Shown in pieces: positions 1 to 9,372 of a DNA stretch of 64,000 nt. The notes beneath the pieces were generated by a model. The model was not told where the DNA came from, ran no database searches, and was given only the letters and a program-made list of their open reading frames with translations. Location: NCBI RefSeq assembly GCF_003946515.1, contig NZ_RHOM01000005.1, positions 1 to 64,000 of the forward strand. The letters are read 5' to 3'. The translations under genes were made by a program, and so were the position numbers. Position 1 is the first letter of the stretch. Every line of letters starts with the position of its first letter. The DNA is from Companilactobacillus zhongbaensis (lineage in GTDB: Bacteria; Bacillota; Bacilli; Lactobacillales; Lactobacillaceae).

Positions 1-66
1 CTACCAAGGAAACAACTAGGATACAAAAAACCCCAGGAGGCATTCGCCCTGGCCTGCGGCTACTAA
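1..66 (+). CDS. C-terminal end of an IS30-family transposase (partial)
   Basis: The window opens inside a reading frame that ends at TAA 64-66. Its last residues include PRKQLGYKKPQEAF, the PRKxLxYxTPxExF signature found at the very C-terminus of IS30-family DDE transposases, which cut and join the ends of their insertion sequence. Only 21 residues are visible, so the catalytic domain lies outside the window. The stop is followed by about 80 bp that look like an IS right end and then by the rpsP promoter. The family call rests on this short motif alone. Confidence 0.6.
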   Translation, partial: LPRKQLGYKKPQEAFALACGY

Positions 67-147
67 TAATCTGGCACTCCGATCCTGATAGATCTTAAGC
101 TTTTTTTATTTTTTCGGGGTGGCTAACTTGTTCTTGCAATTTGCGAA
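1..147 (+). mobile_element. right end of an IS30-type insertion sequence
   Basis: The transposase tail (1-66) is followed by a non-coding stretch with a T-rich tract (102-114) and the sequence GGTGGCTAACTTGTTCTTGC (118-137), running to GCAATTTGCG near 136-145. This fits the terminal inverted repeat at the end of IS30-family elements. The exact boundary and target duplication cannot be fixed because the left end lies outside the window. The element sits just upstream of rpsP, where ffh is usually found in related genomes. Confidence 0.45.
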
Positions 148-149
148 AA

Positions 150-192
150 AAAGATGATCTGTAAAGAAAAAAACTTTACACATCATCTTTTC
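150..192. repeat. 16-18 bp inverted repeat upstream of rpsP
   Basis: AAGATGATCTGTAAAG and CTTTACACATCATCTT are reverse complements with one mismatch, separated by an A-rich spacer, and the second arm runs into TTTTCTTG. As RNA this would be a terminator-like hairpin. As DNA the right arm contains the rpsP -35 hexamer (175-180). It may be the terminator of the displaced upstream gene or an operator. Confidence 0.7.
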
Positions 193-203
193 TTGTGTAT
201 ACT
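175..203 (+). promoter_or_regulatory. rpsP promoter
   Basis: TTTACA (175-180), a 17-nt spacer and TATACT (198-203) form a strong vegetative promoter about 30 nt upstream of the rpsP start codon. The -35 lies inside the right arm of an inverted repeat. Confidence 0.75.
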
Positions 204-234
204 AACAAAGTTAAGAATTTTAGGAGGAAACACA

Positions 235-507
235 ATGTCAGTTAAAATCAGAATGAAACGCATGGGTAGTAAATTAAGACCTTTCTATAGAATCGTTGTT
301 GCAGATTCACGTTCACCACGTGATGGCCGCTTCATCGAACAAGTTGGTTACTACAACCCAATTTCACAACCAGAAGAATTAAAGCTTGAAGATGACAAGA
401 TCATGGACTGGTTACAAAAAGGTGCACAACCTTCAGATACAGTTCGTAACTTGTTGAAGCAACATGGTTTGATGCAAAAGTATCACGAAAGCAAATTTTC
501 AAAATAG
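235..507 (+). CDS. rpsP: 30S ribosomal protein S16
   Basis: S16 is a small-subunit protein that stabilises the 5' domain of 16S rRNA during assembly. The 90-residue product begins [20 protein letters not shown] and contains the family signature [20 protein letters not shown]. The start at 235 follows a clear GGAGG (223-227); an upstream in-frame ATG at 154 is rejected because it lies before the promoter. It heads the usual rpsP-rimM-trmD cluster, but the IS remnant upstream separates it from whatever preceded it. A terminator-like hairpin follows, so expression over rimM is probably reduced. Confidence 0.97.
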   Translation: MSVKIRMKRMGSKLRPFYRIVVADSRSPRDGRFIEQVGYYNPISQPEELKLEDDKIMDWLQKGAQPSDTVRNLLKQHGLMQKYHESKFSK

Positions 508-517
508 TTAAGATGTG

Positions 518-559
518 GGATCAGATAAAACTTGCTTTTATCAGATCCTATTTCTTTTT
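518..559 (+). terminator. rpsP-rimM intergenic terminator/attenuator
   Basis: GGATC-A-GATAAAA (518-530) pairs with TTTTATC-A-GATCC (536-548) around a 5-nt loop with one A/A mismatch, followed by TATTTCTTTTT. It probably lets abundant S16 be made without equal amounts of RimM and TrmD. Confidence 0.75.
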
Positions 560-573
560 AAATGGAGAATTAA

Positions 574-1089
574 ATGTCAGATAAACTTTTCCGTGTTGGC
601 AAGATCGTCAATACGCATGGAATTAAGGGCGAAGTACGAGTGATTTCGATCACAGATTTTCCCGAGGAAAGATTTAAACCAGGAGCCGAGTTGATCATTA
701 AGACCAACGCCGGCAATAAAGAAGTTACCGTTGAATCATCCCGACCTCACAAGAGTTTTACTTTGTTGAAGTTTAAAGGATTTGATAATATCAACGACGT
801 TGAACAATATAAGAACAACGAATTGTTCACAACTGACGAAATCACGCCCGAACTTTCCGATGGTGAGTTTTTGTATCGACAAATAATCGGTCTCAAAGTA
901 ATCGATGACCAGTTGGGTGAAATTGGTAAAGTTACTGAGATCATGGAATTAGGACCAAATGATGTTTGGGTAGTTAAGGGGCCCAAATATGATGAAGTTT
1001 TGCTTCCTTATATTAAAAGTGTAGTTAAAAAAGTCGACCTTGATAATCAAGTTATCGAAGTTGAAATACCAGATGGACTGATAGATTAA
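574..1089 (+). CDS. rimM: 16S rRNA processing protein RimM
   Basis: RimM binds S19 in the immature 30S head and promotes late 16S rRNA processing. The 171-residue protein has the N-terminal RimM barrel ([18 protein letters not shown], residues 6-23) and a C-terminal PRC-barrel-like half with [19 protein letters not shown] and the closing motif [13 protein letters not shown]. Length is normal. GGAG (563-566) precedes the ATG. Its TAA overlaps the trmD start by one base (TAATG), indicating translational coupling. Confidence 0.95.
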   Translation: MSDKLFRVGKIVNTHGIKGEVRVISITDFPEERFKPGAELIIKTNAGNKEVTVESSRPHKSFTLLKFKGFDNINDVEQYKNNELFTTDEITPELSDGEFLYRQIIGLKVIDDQLGEIGKVTEIMELGPNDVWVVKGPKYDEVLLPYIKSVVKKVDLDNQVIEVEIPDGLID

Positions 1090-1817
1090 TGGATATTTCA
1101 GTATTAAGTATTTTTCCAAGAATGTTTGATGCCCTTAATGAATCAGTGATCGGTAAGGCTCAGGAAAAAGGTCTGTTAGATTTAAATGTGATCGATTTTC
1201 GAGATTTTACTACTGATAAACAAAATCATGTTGATGATGCACCATACGGTGGGGGAGCCGGTATGTTATTACAAGCTCAGCCGATCTATGATGCAATGAA
1301 TTATTTGGACGACCAGAAGCCAAGTAAAAAAAGAGTTGTCCTGCTAGACCCAGCGGGCAAGACTTTTGATACTAAAATGGCTCAGTCGTTTGCTCAAGAG
1401 GATCATTTAGTCTTTATCTGCGGTCATTATGAGGGTTTTGACGAAAGGATCAAAGATTTAGTGACAGACGAAGTATCGATCGGAGATTATATTTTAACTG
1501 GTGGAGAATTACCAACTATGAGTATGATCGACGCAACGATGCGCTTCGTCCCAGGAGTATTAGGGAATAATTTTTCAGCTGAAGAAGAATCATTCTCACA
1601 CGGACTTTTAGAGTATCCACAATATACTCGTCCTGCCGATTTCCGTGGCAAAAAAGTCCCTGAAGTATTAACTAGTGGCAATCACGAAAAGATCCGTGTT
1701 TGGCGCTTAAAAGAGGCTTTACGGAAAACCTTGATCAGACGTCCAGACTTGTTGGAAACCATTGAGTTGTCTAATGAAGAGAAAAAGCTTTTGAACGAAA
1801 TCCGTTCAGAAATGTAG
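1089..1817 (+). CDS. trmD: tRNA (guanine-37-N1)-methyltransferase
   Basis: TrmD methylates G37 next to the anticodon using S-adenosylmethionine and so prevents +1 frameshifting. The 242-residue protein starts [16 protein letters not shown] and carries the trefoil-knot SPOUT signatures [26 protein letters not shown] and [12 protein letters not shown], which form the cofactor and catalytic sites. It starts within the rimM stop codon. The next gene, rplS, has its own promoter immediately after the trmD stop. Confidence 0.97.
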   Translation: MDISVLSIFPRMFDALNESVIGKAQEKGLLDLNVIDFRDFTTDKQNHVDDAPYGGGAGMLLQAQPIYDAMNYLDDQKPSKKRVVLLDPAGKTFDTKMAQSFAQEDHLVFICGHYEGFDERIKDLVTDEVSIGDYILTGGELPTMSMIDATMRFVPGVLGNNFSAEEESFSHGLLEYPQYTRPADFRGKKVPEVLTSGNHEKIRVWRLKEALRKTLIRRPDLLETIELSNEEKKLLNEIRSEM

Positions 1818-1846
1818 TTTACAAGCCGCTACAAATAATGTAATAT
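1818..1846 (+). promoter_or_regulatory. rplS promoter
   Basis: TTTACA (1818-1823), 17 nt and TAATAT (1841-1846) lie directly after the trmD stop. This gives L19 its own transcript with a leader of roughly 80 nt. Confidence 0.65.
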
Positions 1847-1854
1847 AGTAAAAG

Positions 1855-1905
1855 TGTTTAAACACAATCAACGATGTTCCGCTGTGTATTATATGAAGAT
1901 ATGCA
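1855..1905 (+). promoter_or_regulatory. rplS leader, candidate L19 leader RNA
   Basis: Between promoter and gene, ACACA (1862-1866) pairs with TGTGT (1883-1887) around a loop containing GATGTTCCGC, followed by a small ATAT/ATAT hairpin. An L19 autoregulatory leader is known upstream of rplS in Firmicutes. Position and short-stem shape fit, but I could not run a covariance-model search. Confidence 0.45.
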
Positions 1906-1932
1906 TGAGTGTCGGATAGGGAGAAAAGTTTA

Positions 1933-2286
1933 ATGAAACCATTAATTGAAGAAATCACAAAAGAACAACTTCGTTCTGACATTCCTGACTTCCGTGCCGG
2001 AGACACTGTTCGTGTCCACGCCAAGGTTGTTGAAGGTTCACGTGAACGTATCCAGTTATTCGAAGGTGTTGTAATTAAGAGACACGGTACAGGTATCAGT
2101 GCTACATATACTGTTCGTAAGATGTCAAGTGGTGTTGGTGTTGAAAGAACATTCCCACTTAACACACCTCGTGTTGAAAAGATTGATGTTGTTAGATACG
2201 GTAAAGTACGTCGTAGTAAACTTTACTACTTACGTGACCGTACAGGTAAAGCTGCACGTATCAAAGAACGTCGTCGTGATATCTAA
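1933..2286 (+). CDS. rplS: 50S ribosomal protein L19
   Basis: L19 sits at the 30S-50S interface. The 117-residue product starts [18 protein letters not shown] and has the family motifs [16 protein letters not shown] and [21 protein letters not shown]. The start at 1933 follows AGGGAG (1918-1923) and gives the usual family length; an in-frame extension to 1909 would run into the Shine-Dalgarno and is rejected. The gene has its own promoter and a strong terminator, so it is probably largely monocistronic. Confidence 0.96.
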   Translation: MKPLIEEITKEQLRSDIPDFRAGDTVRVHAKVVEGSRERIQLFEGVVIKRHGTGISATYTVRKMSSGVGVERTFPLNTPRVEKIDVVRYGKVRRSKLYYLRDRTGKAARIKERRRDI

Positions 2287-2304
2287 TTTGATATTCACAT
2301 ATAG

Positions 2305-2342
2305 AACGTGTACGTATTTTAAAAATACGTACGCGTTTTTTT
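2305..2342 (+). terminator. rplS terminator
   Basis: AACGTGTACGTATTTT pairs with AAAATACGTACGCGTT (one G-U pair), with a run of T into 2342. A strong Rho-independent terminator. Confidence 0.88.
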
Positions 2343-2404
2343 GTGTCTAAATAAAAATTATCCAGCAGCTTGGTATTTAAACCTAACTTTATTTAATGAA
2401 GGAA

Positions 2405-2431
2405 TAAAAAAACCGCAAGCATTGCTTGCGG
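2405..2431 (-). terminator. lexA terminator
   Basis: Read on the minus strand, CCGCAAG (2431-2425) pairs with CTTGCGG (2419-2413), followed by eight T. It ends the lexA transcript. Confidence 0.85.
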
Positions 2432-2440
2432 CAGGATAGT

Positions 2441-3064
2441 TTAAAAAATTTGTGGTCGGTATAGTCCAACAACTTTTCCGACAATTTCAACATTATCGAG
2501 AATGATCGGATCCATGGTGTCATTTTCTGGTTGGAGACGGTAGTGACCATTTTCAGCGTAAAATCTCTTACAAGTTGCTTCGATTTCTTCAGTCATAGCA
2601 ATTACGATCTCACCATTGTTTGCGGTATTTTGTTCGTGGACGATCACTTGGTCACCGTCTAGAATACCGATGTTGATCATACTTTCACCGTGGATCTTAA
2701 GCATGAATAATTCACCTGAGTCTCTAGAGAGGTCAGGGGGAAGTGGAAATGTTCCATCGAAGTCTTGTTCAGCTGTGATCGGTTGACCAGCAGCAACAGT
2801 ACCGATGATAGGAATTTCCTTAGGTTTAATGCCAATTAAGTTCAAACCGGCGATAGTTAATTCAAGAGCTCTAGGTTTGGTAGGGTCTCGTTGAATGTAG
2901 CCTTTTTTCTCAAGTCTAGACAAATGGCCGTGGACGGTTGACGTCGATGAAAGATCAACTGCTTCACAGATTTCACGAACTGTAGGTGGATATCCGTGTT
3001 CGTCCAAATAATCATGGATGCATTCAAGGATTTGTGTTTGTTTTGATCCTTCGTTTTTTGACAT
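2441..3064 (-). CDS. lexA: SOS repressor LexA
   Basis: LexA represses DNA-damage genes and cleaves itself when stimulated by RecA filaments. The 207-residue protein has an N-terminal winged helix ([20 protein letters not shown], about residues 25-44), the cleavage site Ala92-Gly93 in TVAAGQPI, catalytic Ser128 in GESM and Lys166 in ATCKRF. It is intact and normal in length. It is divergent from a small DUF896 gene, with one SOS box between them, so both are probably controlled by LexA, as in the Bacillus lexA-yneA-ynzC region. No yneA-like cell-division inhibitor is seen here. Confidence 0.96.
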   Translation of the reverse strand: MSKNEGSKQTQILECIHDYLDEHGYPPTVREICEAVDLSSTSTVHGHLSRLEKKGYIQRDPTKPRALELTIAGLNLIGIKPKEIPIIGTVAAGQPITAEQDFDGTFPLPPDLSRDSGELFMLKIHGESMINIGILDGDQVIVHEQNTANNGEIVIAMTEEIEATCKRFYAENGHYRLQPENDTMDPIILDNVEIVGKVVGLYRPQIF

Positions 3065-3111
3065 TAGAACACCTCATTGTTAATATCTTAAATAGATTGT
3101 ATCAAAATCAA

Positions 3112-3120
3112 TGGTATAAT
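3112..3120 (+). promoter_or_regulatory. extended -10 promoter for the DUF896 gene
   Basis: TGG-TATAAT is a consensus extended -10 with no convincing -35. The SOS box starts two bases downstream, so bound LexA would block initiation. Confidence 0.6.
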
Positions 3121-3121
3121 T

Positions 3122-3135
3122 CAAACAAGTGTTCG
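3122..3135. promoter_or_regulatory. SOS box (LexA operator)
   Basis: CAAACAAGTGTTCG matches the Gram-positive SOS box CGAACrnryGTTCG except at one position. On the minus strand it adjoins the likely lexA -35 (TTGAAT-17-TACAAT); on the plus strand it lies just downstream of the extended -10 TGGTATAAT (3112-3120). One operator can therefore repress both genes. Confidence 0.8.
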
Positions 3136-3152
3136 GTTATTGGAGTGTGAAT

Positions 3153-3395
3153 ATGACAGATCAAGAAAAACTGATTGCAAAATTGAATGACTTGGCTCAT
3201 AAAGCTAAGGCAGGTACCATTACCAAAGAAGAAGAAGAGCAACAACGTGCCCTTAGAAAAGAGTACTTAGAGAACTTCCGAGCTGGCTTTAAGACTCAGA
3301 TCGAAAACATGCGGGTCTTCGACAAAAAGGGTAATGAGGTTACACCTGAAAAAGTGCGTAAAATTCAACGAGAAAAAGGCTTGAGAGACGATTAG
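3153..3395 (+). CDS. ynzC: DUF896 / UPF0291 family protein (YnzC-like)
   Basis: This 80-residue, highly charged helical protein belongs to the UPF0291 family (ELIAKLNDLAHKAKAGT-like start, EEEEQQRALRKEYLENFR centre, conserved KVRKIQREKG end). Bacillus YnzC is a small helical protein in the SOS-regulated yneA operon; its function is unknown. The start at 3153 has TGGAG 7 nt upstream; an upstream GTG at 3129 falls in the SOS box and is rejected. The operator in its promoter predicts DNA-damage induction. Confidence 0.85.
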   Translation: MTDQEKLIAKLNDLAHKAKAGTITKEEEEQQRALRKEYLENFRAGFKTQIENMRVFDKKGNEVTPEKVRKIQREKGLRDD

Positions 3396-3449
3396 CCTTT
3401 TAATTGATCTACAAGTAATGTAATATTATTAGGGTATGGAAAGGATGAA

Positions 3450-3677
3450 TTGCGTATGTGGCCAATAATTATTGCTGCGATCATCGGTATCCTAGTTGGG
3501 GTTGTTATCGGTTTTTTCATTGCCAGATGGTATATGAAGAAGTACTTCCAAGATAATCCACCAATTAGTGCTGACATGGTCAAACAAATGATGTCTCAAA
3601 TGGGGCAAAAGCCTTCACAAAAGAAACTTAATCAAGTTATGGCATCAATGAAAGCACAACAAAAGAAAAATAAATAG
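3450..3677 (+). CDS. yneF: UPF0154 membrane protein YneF
   Basis: A 73-75 residue protein with one N-terminal membrane helix ([20 protein letters not shown]) followed by the family motif [20 protein letters not shown] and a basic tail. YneF proteins are widespread in Firmicutes and their function is unknown. The start is either TTG 3450 (5 nt after AAGGA) or ATG 3456 (about 10 nt); the products differ by two residues. It follows the DUF896 gene by 54 nt and ends at a strong terminator. Confidence 0.88.
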   Translation: MRMWPIIIAAIIGILVGVVIGFFIARWYMKKYFQDNPPISADMVKQMMSQMGQKPSQKKLNQVMASMKAQQKKNK

Positions 3678-3688
3678 TTTTCTTATCT

Positions 3689-3722
3689 CCCGATACGAGT
3701 AAAATCGTATCGGGATTTTTTT
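3689..3722 (+). terminator. yneF terminator
   Basis: CCCGATACGA (3689-3698) pairs perfectly with TCGTATCGGG around GTAAAA, followed by ATTTTTTT. Confidence 0.9.
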
Positions 3723-3742
3723 ATATCCGCTTAAATATGTTA

Positions 3743-3760
3743 TTAAAACCCGAACTAAAT
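3743..3760 (+). promoter_or_regulatory. PurBox 1 (PurR site)
   Basis: AAAACCCGAACTAAAT contains the PurBox core CCGAAC with its A/T flanks. It is the distal of two same-orientation boxes upstream of purE. Confidence 0.6.
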
Positions 3761-3795
3761 ATATATAATATTTTTAATATGAATTTATTAAATCC

Positions 3796-3811
3796 AATTA
3801 ACGAACATTCT
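3796..3811 (+). promoter_or_regulatory. PurBox 2 (PurR site)
   Basis: AATTAACGAACATTCT matches the PurBox AWWWCCGAACWWT with one deviation. Its centre is about 75 bp upstream of the predicted start site (near 3879), close to the -76 spacing reported for PurR-activated promoters in Lactococcus. This suggests PurR acts here as a PRPP-responsive activator. Confidence 0.65.
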
Positions 3812-3843
3812 AGAATAAATTAGTAATATCATACGTAAATTTC

Positions 3844-3872
3844 TTGAAAATAAAAATTAATCTTGGTAGACT
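3844..3872 (+). promoter_or_regulatory. purE operon promoter
   Basis: TTGAAA (3844-3849), 17 nt and an extended -10 TGG-TAGACT (3864-3872). The imperfect -10 fits a promoter that needs an activator. Confidence 0.6.
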
Positions 3873-3902
3873 TAATACATGCTGAAAGGAAGAAGATGAC
3901 TT

Positions 3903-4388
3903 ATGAAAGACGTAGCAGTTATTATGGGGTCGATTTCTGACCTAAAGACGATGCAAGCTTCAATTGATGTTTTAGATGAACTGGGTGTTAGTTACTCGGT
4001 TCACGTCATCTCGGCACATCGGATGCCAGAAGAGATGATCGATTTCGGTAAGACCGCTTCGGCAAAAGGATACAAAGTGATCATTGCTGGTGCTGGTGGA
4101 GCAGCCCACTTGCCAGGAATGGTGGCAGCAACGACTATTTTGCCGGTAATCGGTGTTCCCGTCGAATCACGAGCATTAAAAGGAATGGATTCGCTCTTAT
4201 CGATCGTTCAAATGCCAGGAGGCGTTCCTGTAGCAACCATGGCTATCGGCAAGGCAGGAGCTACTAACGCAGCATTATTAGCTACCAAGATTTGCGCTTT
4301 GAATGATCCAAGTTATCAACAATCCTTGACCAAATACACGGAAGCTATGAGAAATAAATCAATAGAAAGTGGGAAGCAACTTGGATAA
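3903..4388 (+). CDS. purE: N5-carboxyaminoimidazole ribonucleotide mutase
   Basis: Class I PurE converts N5-CAIR to CAIR in purine synthesis and works after PurK. The 161-residue protein has the phosphate-binding motif MGSISD (residues 9-14), the active-site SAHRMPE, and the glycine-rich [14 protein letters not shown] plus PVIGVPV. It opens an unbroken eleven-gene purine operon. The start is the ATG after AAGGAAG (3886-3892). Its last codons overlap the probable purK start. Confidence 0.97.
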   Translation: MKDVAVIMGSISDLKTMQASIDVLDELGVSYSVHVISAHRMPEEMIDFGKTASAKGYKVIIAGAGGAAHLPGMVAATTILPVIGVPVESRALKGMDSLLSIVQMPGGVPVATMAIGKAGATNAALLATKICALNDPSYQQSLTKYTEAMRNKSIESGKQLG

Positions 4389-5511
4389 ACTGCATTTGCC
4401 TGGAGAATCGATTGGAATTATCGGTGGCGGTCAGTTAGGTCAAATGATGGCCGCTTCTGCAAAAGAAAAAGGCTTCAAAGTTTTAGTATTAGATCCAACA
4501 CCGAATTGCTCGGCAGCACAAGTAGCTGATGAACAAATCGTGGCTGAATACAGTGATTTACCAGCTTTGATCAAGTTAGCTAAGCAAGTTGATGTTTTGA
4601 CTTATGAGTTTGAGAACGTTGACGCTGAAGCTATCGCTACCGTTAAGCAATATACTGATGTACCACAAGGAACTAGTGCATTAGTAGTTACCCAAAATCG
4701 GATCCGCGAAAAGAATTTTTTAGCAGAACATGGTTTTCCGGTAGTTGAACACCATATCATTCAGTCAAAAGCTGAATTCAAAACTTCACTAGAAAAGATG
4801 GGCATGCCAGCTATTTTGAAAACAGTCGAAGGTGGTTATGACGGTAAAGGTCAACTTCGGATCGAAGATGAAAATTATTCCAAGGACTTCGCCGACGAGC
4901 TGTTAGAAAGCGGCATCTGCATTTTGGAAAAACAGATCGACTTATATAAAGAAGTTTCTGTTGTCATCTCCGGTAACAAGAATGGTGAACAATCGATCTT
5001 TCCGGTGATCGAAAATGAACATGAACGAAACATTTTACACATTAGTAATTGTCCGGCAATGATCAAACCTGAAACTCAAGCTAAGTGTTTGGAAGTCGCC
5101 GAACAAATCGCTAAAGAATTGCATTTAGTCGGGACCATGTGTATCGAATTTTTCATCTCCACAGATCATGAAGTTTTCGTGAATGAAATTGCACCACGTC
5201 CTCACAATTCTGGACATTTAACGATTGAGAGCTGCAACGTCTCTCAATTCGACACACACATTTTAGGCGTTTGTAATTGGCCGATGCCAAAGGTCAAACT
5301 CTTCAGTTCAGCTTTAATGGTCAATCTCTTAGGACAACATATTTATCGTGCTAAGAAGAAGATCCAAGACCACGTTGAATGGTATTTTCACGATTACGGT
5401 AAAGGACTAGCCAAACCTGATCGTAAAATGGGTCACATCACTATTTTGACCGACGAAATTGAAGCAACCAAAGAAGCAATCGATAAAGATCCCATCTGGA
5501 GAAAAGAATAG
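4381..5511 (+). CDS. purK: N5-carboxyaminoimidazole ribonucleotide synthase
   Basis: PurK is an ATP-grasp enzyme that carboxylates AIR with bicarbonate to give N5-CAIR. The 376-residue product has the N-terminal Rossmann motif [19 protein letters not shown], the ATP-grasp core [16 protein letters not shown] and the metal/substrate motif [16 protein letters not shown] place the start at TTG 4381, preceded by GGGAAG (4371-4376) and overlapping purE by 8 nt; a GTG at 4369 is the alternative and would add four residues. Confidence 0.95.
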   Translation: MDKLHLPGESIGIIGGGQLGQMMAASAKEKGFKVLVLDPTPNCSAAQVADEQIVAEYSDLPALIKLAKQVDVLTYEFENVDAEAIATVKQYTDVPQGTSALVVTQNRIREKNFLAEHGFPVVEHHIIQSKAEFKTSLEKMGMPAILKTVEGGYDGKGQLRIEDENYSKDFADELLESGICILEKQIDLYKEVSVVISGNKNGEQSIFPVIENEHERNILHISNCPAMIKPETQAKCLEVAEQIAKELHLVGTMCIEFFISTDHEVFVNEIAPRPHNSGHLTIESCNVSQFDTHILGVCNWPMPKVKLFSSALMVNLLGQHIYRAKKKIQDHVEWYFHDYGKGLAKPDRKMGHITILTDEIEATKEAIDKDPIWRKE

Positions 5512-5519
5512 GAGAAATT

Positions 5520-6227
5520 ATGTCAGAGCAACTAATTTATTCAGGTAAAGCTAAAGATGTTTTCAGCACAGACAATGATTCAGAATTATTAATGGTCTAC
5601 AAAGATCAAGCAACAGCGTTCAACGGCGAAAGAAAAGAACAAATTCCAGGTAAGGGAAAACTTAACTGTCGTATTTCTTCATATATATTTGATTATTTGA
5701 TCGCTAACGGGATCAAGACTCATTTGGTCAAGAATATTTCTGATCATGAACAACTGGTTTTAAAAACTGAATTAATTCCAGTGGAAGTAGTCTTACGTAA
5801 CAAGATCTCTGGAAGTTTTGCTAAGAAATTTGCTCTCGAAGAAGGAAAAAATCTACCAGAACCAATCATTGAATTTTATTACAAGAGTGACGATCTAGAC
5901 GATCCGTTCATTAATGACAATCAGATCACTTCACTCGAAATTGCTACTGAGGATGAATTAAATTACATCAAAGATCAAACGAGAAAGATCAACCAATTAT
6001 TGATCCAGCTATTCTCACAAGACTCCTTAGATCTAGTTGACTTTAAGCTCGAATTTGGACGTGTAAATGGGGAAATCATCTTGATCGATGAATTTTCACC
6101 AGACAACTGCCGTCTTTGGGATCACAATACCCATACTTCATTAGACAAAGACGTTTTCAGAAAGAATCAAGCTGATTTAGTAGAAACATACCAAAAGGTA
6201 CTTAATAGACTAGAAGGAGCTAAATAA
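5520..6227 (+). CDS. purC: SAICAR synthetase
   Basis: Joins aspartate to CAIR using ATP. The 235-residue protein begins with the family's YSGKAKDVFSTD and holds the two signatures LVLKTELIPVEVVLRNK and LIDEFSPDNCRLWD. A GGAG lies just before the ATG, 8 nt after purK. Its TAA overlaps the purS start (TAATG), so PurC and PurS are translationally coupled. The next enzyme in the pathway, PurB, is not encoded in this operon. Confidence 0.97.
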   Translation: MSEQLIYSGKAKDVFSTDNDSELLMVYKDQATAFNGERKEQIPGKGKLNCRISSYIFDYLIANGIKTHLVKNISDHEQLVLKTELIPVEVVLRNKISGSFAKKFALEEGKNLPEPIIEFYYKSDDLDDPFINDNQITSLEIATEDELNYIKDQTRKINQLLIQLFSQDSLDLVDFKLEFGRVNGEIILIDEFSPDNCRLWDHNTHTSLDKDVFRKNQADLVETYQKVLNRLEGAK

Positions 6228-6481
6228 TGACTTTAGTAAAAGTATACGTAACCTACAAGAAATCGATCCTAGATCCTCAAGGGGAAGCTGTTAAAAAAGC
6301 CGTTCACGGTATGGGATTCAATGATGTTGAAGATATTAGAATGGGTAAATATTTTGAAATCTCAGTCGATGGCGACTCTCCAACTGTCAAAGAAGATATT
6401 GAAACAATTTGTGATCAACTTCTTGCTAATCCAAACATGGAAACTTATCGATATGAATTTGTAGAGTCGGAGGAAGTCTAA
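6227..6481 (+). CDS. purS: FGAM synthase subunit PurS
   Basis: An 84-residue subunit that bridges PurL and PurQ in the three-part formylglycinamidine ribonucleotide synthase. It has the family pattern [34 protein letters not shown] and a terminal YRYEFVE strand. It overlaps purC and purQ by one base each (TAATG at both ends), fitting stoichiometric synthesis of the complex. Confidence 0.95.
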   Translation: MTLVKVYVTYKKSILDPQGEAVKKAVHGMGFNDVEDIRMGKYFEISVDGDSPTVKEDIETICDQLLANPNMETYRYEFVESEEV

Positions 6482-7158
6482 TGAAATTTGCTGTAGTTGT
6501 TTTTCCAGGTTCCAACTGTGATAAAGATCTTTTTTTCGCGATTAAAGATGGAATCAAGGAAGAAGTCGAACTAGTTAATTTTCAAGAAACTTCTTTAGAC
6601 GGATTTGACGCCGTTTTGATCCCTGGGGGATTTTCATACGGAGACTATTTGCGTAGTGGTGCGATTGCTGGACATGCTCCGATCATTCCTGCAATCAAAC
6701 AAATGGCTGCAGAAGGCAAACCAGTTTTAGGAATTTGTAATGGATTCCAGATTTTAACCGAAATTGGCTTGTTACCAGGTGCATTGATCAAAAACAATCA
6801 CAATCGTTTTATTTGCGAAACAGTTCCTTTACAAGTGATGAACAATCAAACTCAATTCACTTCAGAATATGAGGCAGACCAAGTGATCGACATTCCTGTC
6901 GCTCACGGTGAAGGTAACTACTATTGTGATGAAGCTACTTTAAAAGAATTAAAAGACAATGACCAAATTGCTTTTAAATATCAAGCAGATATTAACGGTA
7001 GTGTGGACTACATTGCTGGAATCACCAACAAAGAAAAGAATGTTCTCGGCATGATGCCACATCCTGAACGTGCACTTGAAAAATTAGTCGGTTCAGATGA
7101 CGGCTTGAAGATGTTCCAATCAATTTTAAAAAATCATATGGATAGGGTGAATCAATAG
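6481..7158 (+). CDS. purQ: FGAM synthase glutaminase subunit PurQ
   Basis: Class I glutamine amidotransferase that supplies ammonia to PurL. In its 225 residues the nucleophile is Cys86 (GICNGFQIL), and the His/Glu pair lies in [10 protein letters not shown] near the C-terminus. FPGSNCDKD and [15 protein letters not shown] are also typical. It starts in the purS stop codon and its own stop directly abuts the purL ATG. Confidence 0.97.
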   Translation: MKFAVVVFPGSNCDKDLFFAIKDGIKEEVELVNFQETSLDGFDAVLIPGGFSYGDYLRSGAIAGHAPIIPAIKQMAAEGKPVLGICNGFQILTEIGLLPGALIKNNHNRFICETVPLQVMNNQTQFTSEYEADQVIDIPVAHGEGNYYCDEATLKELKDNDQIAFKYQADINGSVDYIAGITNKEKNVLGMMPHPERALEKLVGSDDGLKMFQSILKNHMDRVNQ

Positions 7159-9372
7159 ATGACAGAACCAACAGCCACAATGATAAATGAGCAAAAGTTA
7201 TACAAGGCATGGGGATTAAGCGAAGCAGAATTCAAGATCATTTGCGACAAGATTCTTCATCGTTTGCCAAATTACACGGAAGCCGGACTTTTTTCGGTTA
7301 TGTGGAGTGAACATTGTTCATACAAGAATTCTAAAAACGTTCTTCGTAAATTTCCTAATAAGGGAAAACGCGTTTTAGCAGGTCCTGGTGAAGACGCTGG
7401 TATCATCGATATCGATGATAACCAAGCGGTCGTTTTCAAGGCAGAAAGTCACAACCATCCTTCTGCCGTTGAACCTTATCAAGGTGCAGCTACAGGTGTT
7501 GGTGGTATCATCCGTGATATTTTTTCAATGGGTGCTACACCGATCGCTATGTTGAACAGTTTGAAGTTTGGTAATTTAACTGATGAACATACGAAGTATT
7601 TAGCTAACGAAATTGTTGCCGGAATTGGTGGTTATGGTAACTGTATCGGTATCCCAACTGTTGGTGGAGAAATTTCCTTCCAAGAACGATACAAAAACAA
7701 TCCAGTCGTTAATGCCATGTGTGTCGGATTAATCAATAATTCTGATATTAAGTATGGAAAAGCCAAAGGTGAGAATAATTTGATCATCTACGTTGGTGCT
7801 AAGACTGGTCGAGATGGTATCCACGGAGCAACATTTGCCTCTGATGAATTTACTGATGATAACAAGTCACAACGTTCAGCCGTTCAAGTAGGGGATCCAT
7901 TTATGGAAAAACTCTTGATGGATGCATGTATTGAATTGGTCCAAGAACATTCTGACTGGATCATGGGTATTCAAGACATGGGAGCTGCTGGTTTGGTTTC
8001 TTCAACTGCTGAAATGGCTTCTAAAGCTGAAAGTGGTTTAGTTCTTGAGTTAGATCAAGTTCCGCAACGTGAAACAAACATGACACCATATGAGATCATG
8101 CTTTCTGAATCACAAGAACGAATGGTTTTATGTGCTAAGCCACAATACCGCGATGAGATCATCAAATTCTTTAACGATGCGGGATTAGATGCCGTAGTGA
8201 TTGGGAAAGTTACAGCTGACAAACAATATAAGATTTACCAACACGGTGAATTAGTCACAGATATTCCCGTAGCTGGTCTAGTCGATGATTCTCCTGAATA
8301 CGTTCATGAAGGTCAAACGCCGAAGCGCTTGCTTTCAGAAAATTACCAAGAACAATATGTTCCTCAAGTAAGTTCACTATCAAAGACTTGGCTTGAATTA
8401 TTGAAGCAACCTAATATTGCTTCGAAGGAATATTTTTATCAAACTTATGACTCACAGATCAAAGCTAACACAGTAGTTAAGCCAGGAAGCGATGCCACTG
8501 TGGTCCGTGTCCGTGGTACTAGAAAAGCGTTAGCAATGACAAACGATGGTAATTCTAAACTAGTTTACGTTGATCCATACGTTGGTGGACAAATTGCGAT
8601 CATCGAAGCTTCAGCCAACTTGATTGCCTCAGGTTCAGAACCAGTTGGGATCACTGACTGTCTAAACTACGGTAATCCAGAAAAGCCTGAAGTATTTTGG
8701 GAATTCAACCGCAGTGTTGAAGGAATGGCATCTGTTTGTGAAACATTAGAACTACCAGTCATTTCCGGTAATGTTTCACTTTATAACGAATTCAACGATG
8801 AAGCCATTTATCCAAGTCCAATGATCGGCATGGTTGGCTTGACTAAAGATCTTGACGATGTAACTACACAAGGATTCAAGAACGATGGGGATGCGATCTA
8901 CTTAGTAGGAACTACTAAGAATGATTACAACGGTTCTGAGATCCAATTGATGCAAACTGGTGATGTTAAGGGTAGCTTGAACGAGATTGATTTAGCACAA
9001 ATTAAAGCTAATCAGAAGCAAATTTTACAAGCCATCCAAGCCGGATTGATCGCTAGTTGTCACGACGTTTCTGAAGGTGGTTTAGCAGTTGCACTAGCTG
9101 AAGCAGCTTTTGAAAATCAACTAGGATTCGAAGTAAAAACTAGTTTAACTTCTGAAGAAATCTTTTCCGAAACGACAGGTAGATTTTTGGTAAGTGTCAA
9201 AGCCGATCAAAAAGCAGCCTTCGAAAAATTATTTAACGATGACATTGAGTTTTTAGGTACAGTTTCTAACGAACAAACATTACGACTAACAACAAGTAAT
9301 TCTGATGCCAACGTTGATTTGAACGAAGCATTGAAGAATTGGAAAGAGGCCATACCTTGCTTAATGAAATAA
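7159..9372 (+). CDS. purL: FGAM synthase subunit PurL (small type)
   Basis: Catalyses ATP-dependent amidation of FGAR to FGAM with ammonia from PurQ. The 737-residue length is the Gram-positive small PurL, which needs PurS and PurQ, both encoded just upstream. Motifs include [12 protein letters not shown] near residue 46, [20 protein letters not shown] (nucleotide site) and [13 protein letters not shown]. The purF start lies inside its last codons. Confidence 0.97.
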   Translation: MTEPTATMINEQKLYKAWGLSEAEFKIICDKILHRLPNYTEAGLFSVMWSEHCSYKNSKNVLRKFPNKGKRVLAGPGEDAGIIDIDDNQAVVFKAESHNHPSAVEPYQGAATGVGGIIRDIFSMGATPIAMLNSLKFGNLTDEHTKYLANEIVAGIGGYGNCIGIPTVGGEISFQERYKNNPVVNAMCVGLINNSDIKYGKAKGENNLIIYVGAKTGRDGIHGATFASDEFTDDNKSQRSAVQVGDPFMEKLLMDACIELVQEHSDWIMGIQDMGAAGLVSSTAEMASKAESGLVLELDQVPQRETNMTPYEIMLSESQERMVLCAKPQYRDEIIKFFNDAGLDAVVIGKVTADKQYKIYQHGELVTDIPVAGLVDDSPEYVHEGQTPKRLLSENYQEQYVPQVSSLSKTWLELLKQPNIASKEYFYQTYDSQIKANTVVKPGSDATVVRVRGTRKALAMTNDGNSKLVYVDPYVGGQIAIIEASANLIASGSEPVGITDCLNYGNPEKPEVFWEFNRSVEGMASVCETLELPVISGNVSLYNEFNDEAIYPSPMIGMVGLTKDLDDVTTQGFKNDGDAIYLVGTTKNDYNGSEIQLMQTGDVKGSLNEIDLAQIKANQKQILQAIQAGLIASCHDVSEGGLAVALAEAAFENQLGFEVKTSLTSEEIFSETTGRFLVSVKADQKAAFEKLFNDDIEFLGTVSNEQTLRLTTSNSDANVDLNEALKNWKEAIPCLMK

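Noticed and set aside
1-147. Left edge as a structured RNA (SRP RNA or 6S RNA)
   Set aside because: The frame ending at 66 encodes an IS30 transposase signature, and no SRP or 6S consensus was found.
3129-3152. GTG start giving eight more residues to the DUF896 protein
   Set aside because: It overlaps the SOS box and lies next to the promoter, and family members start at the later ATG.
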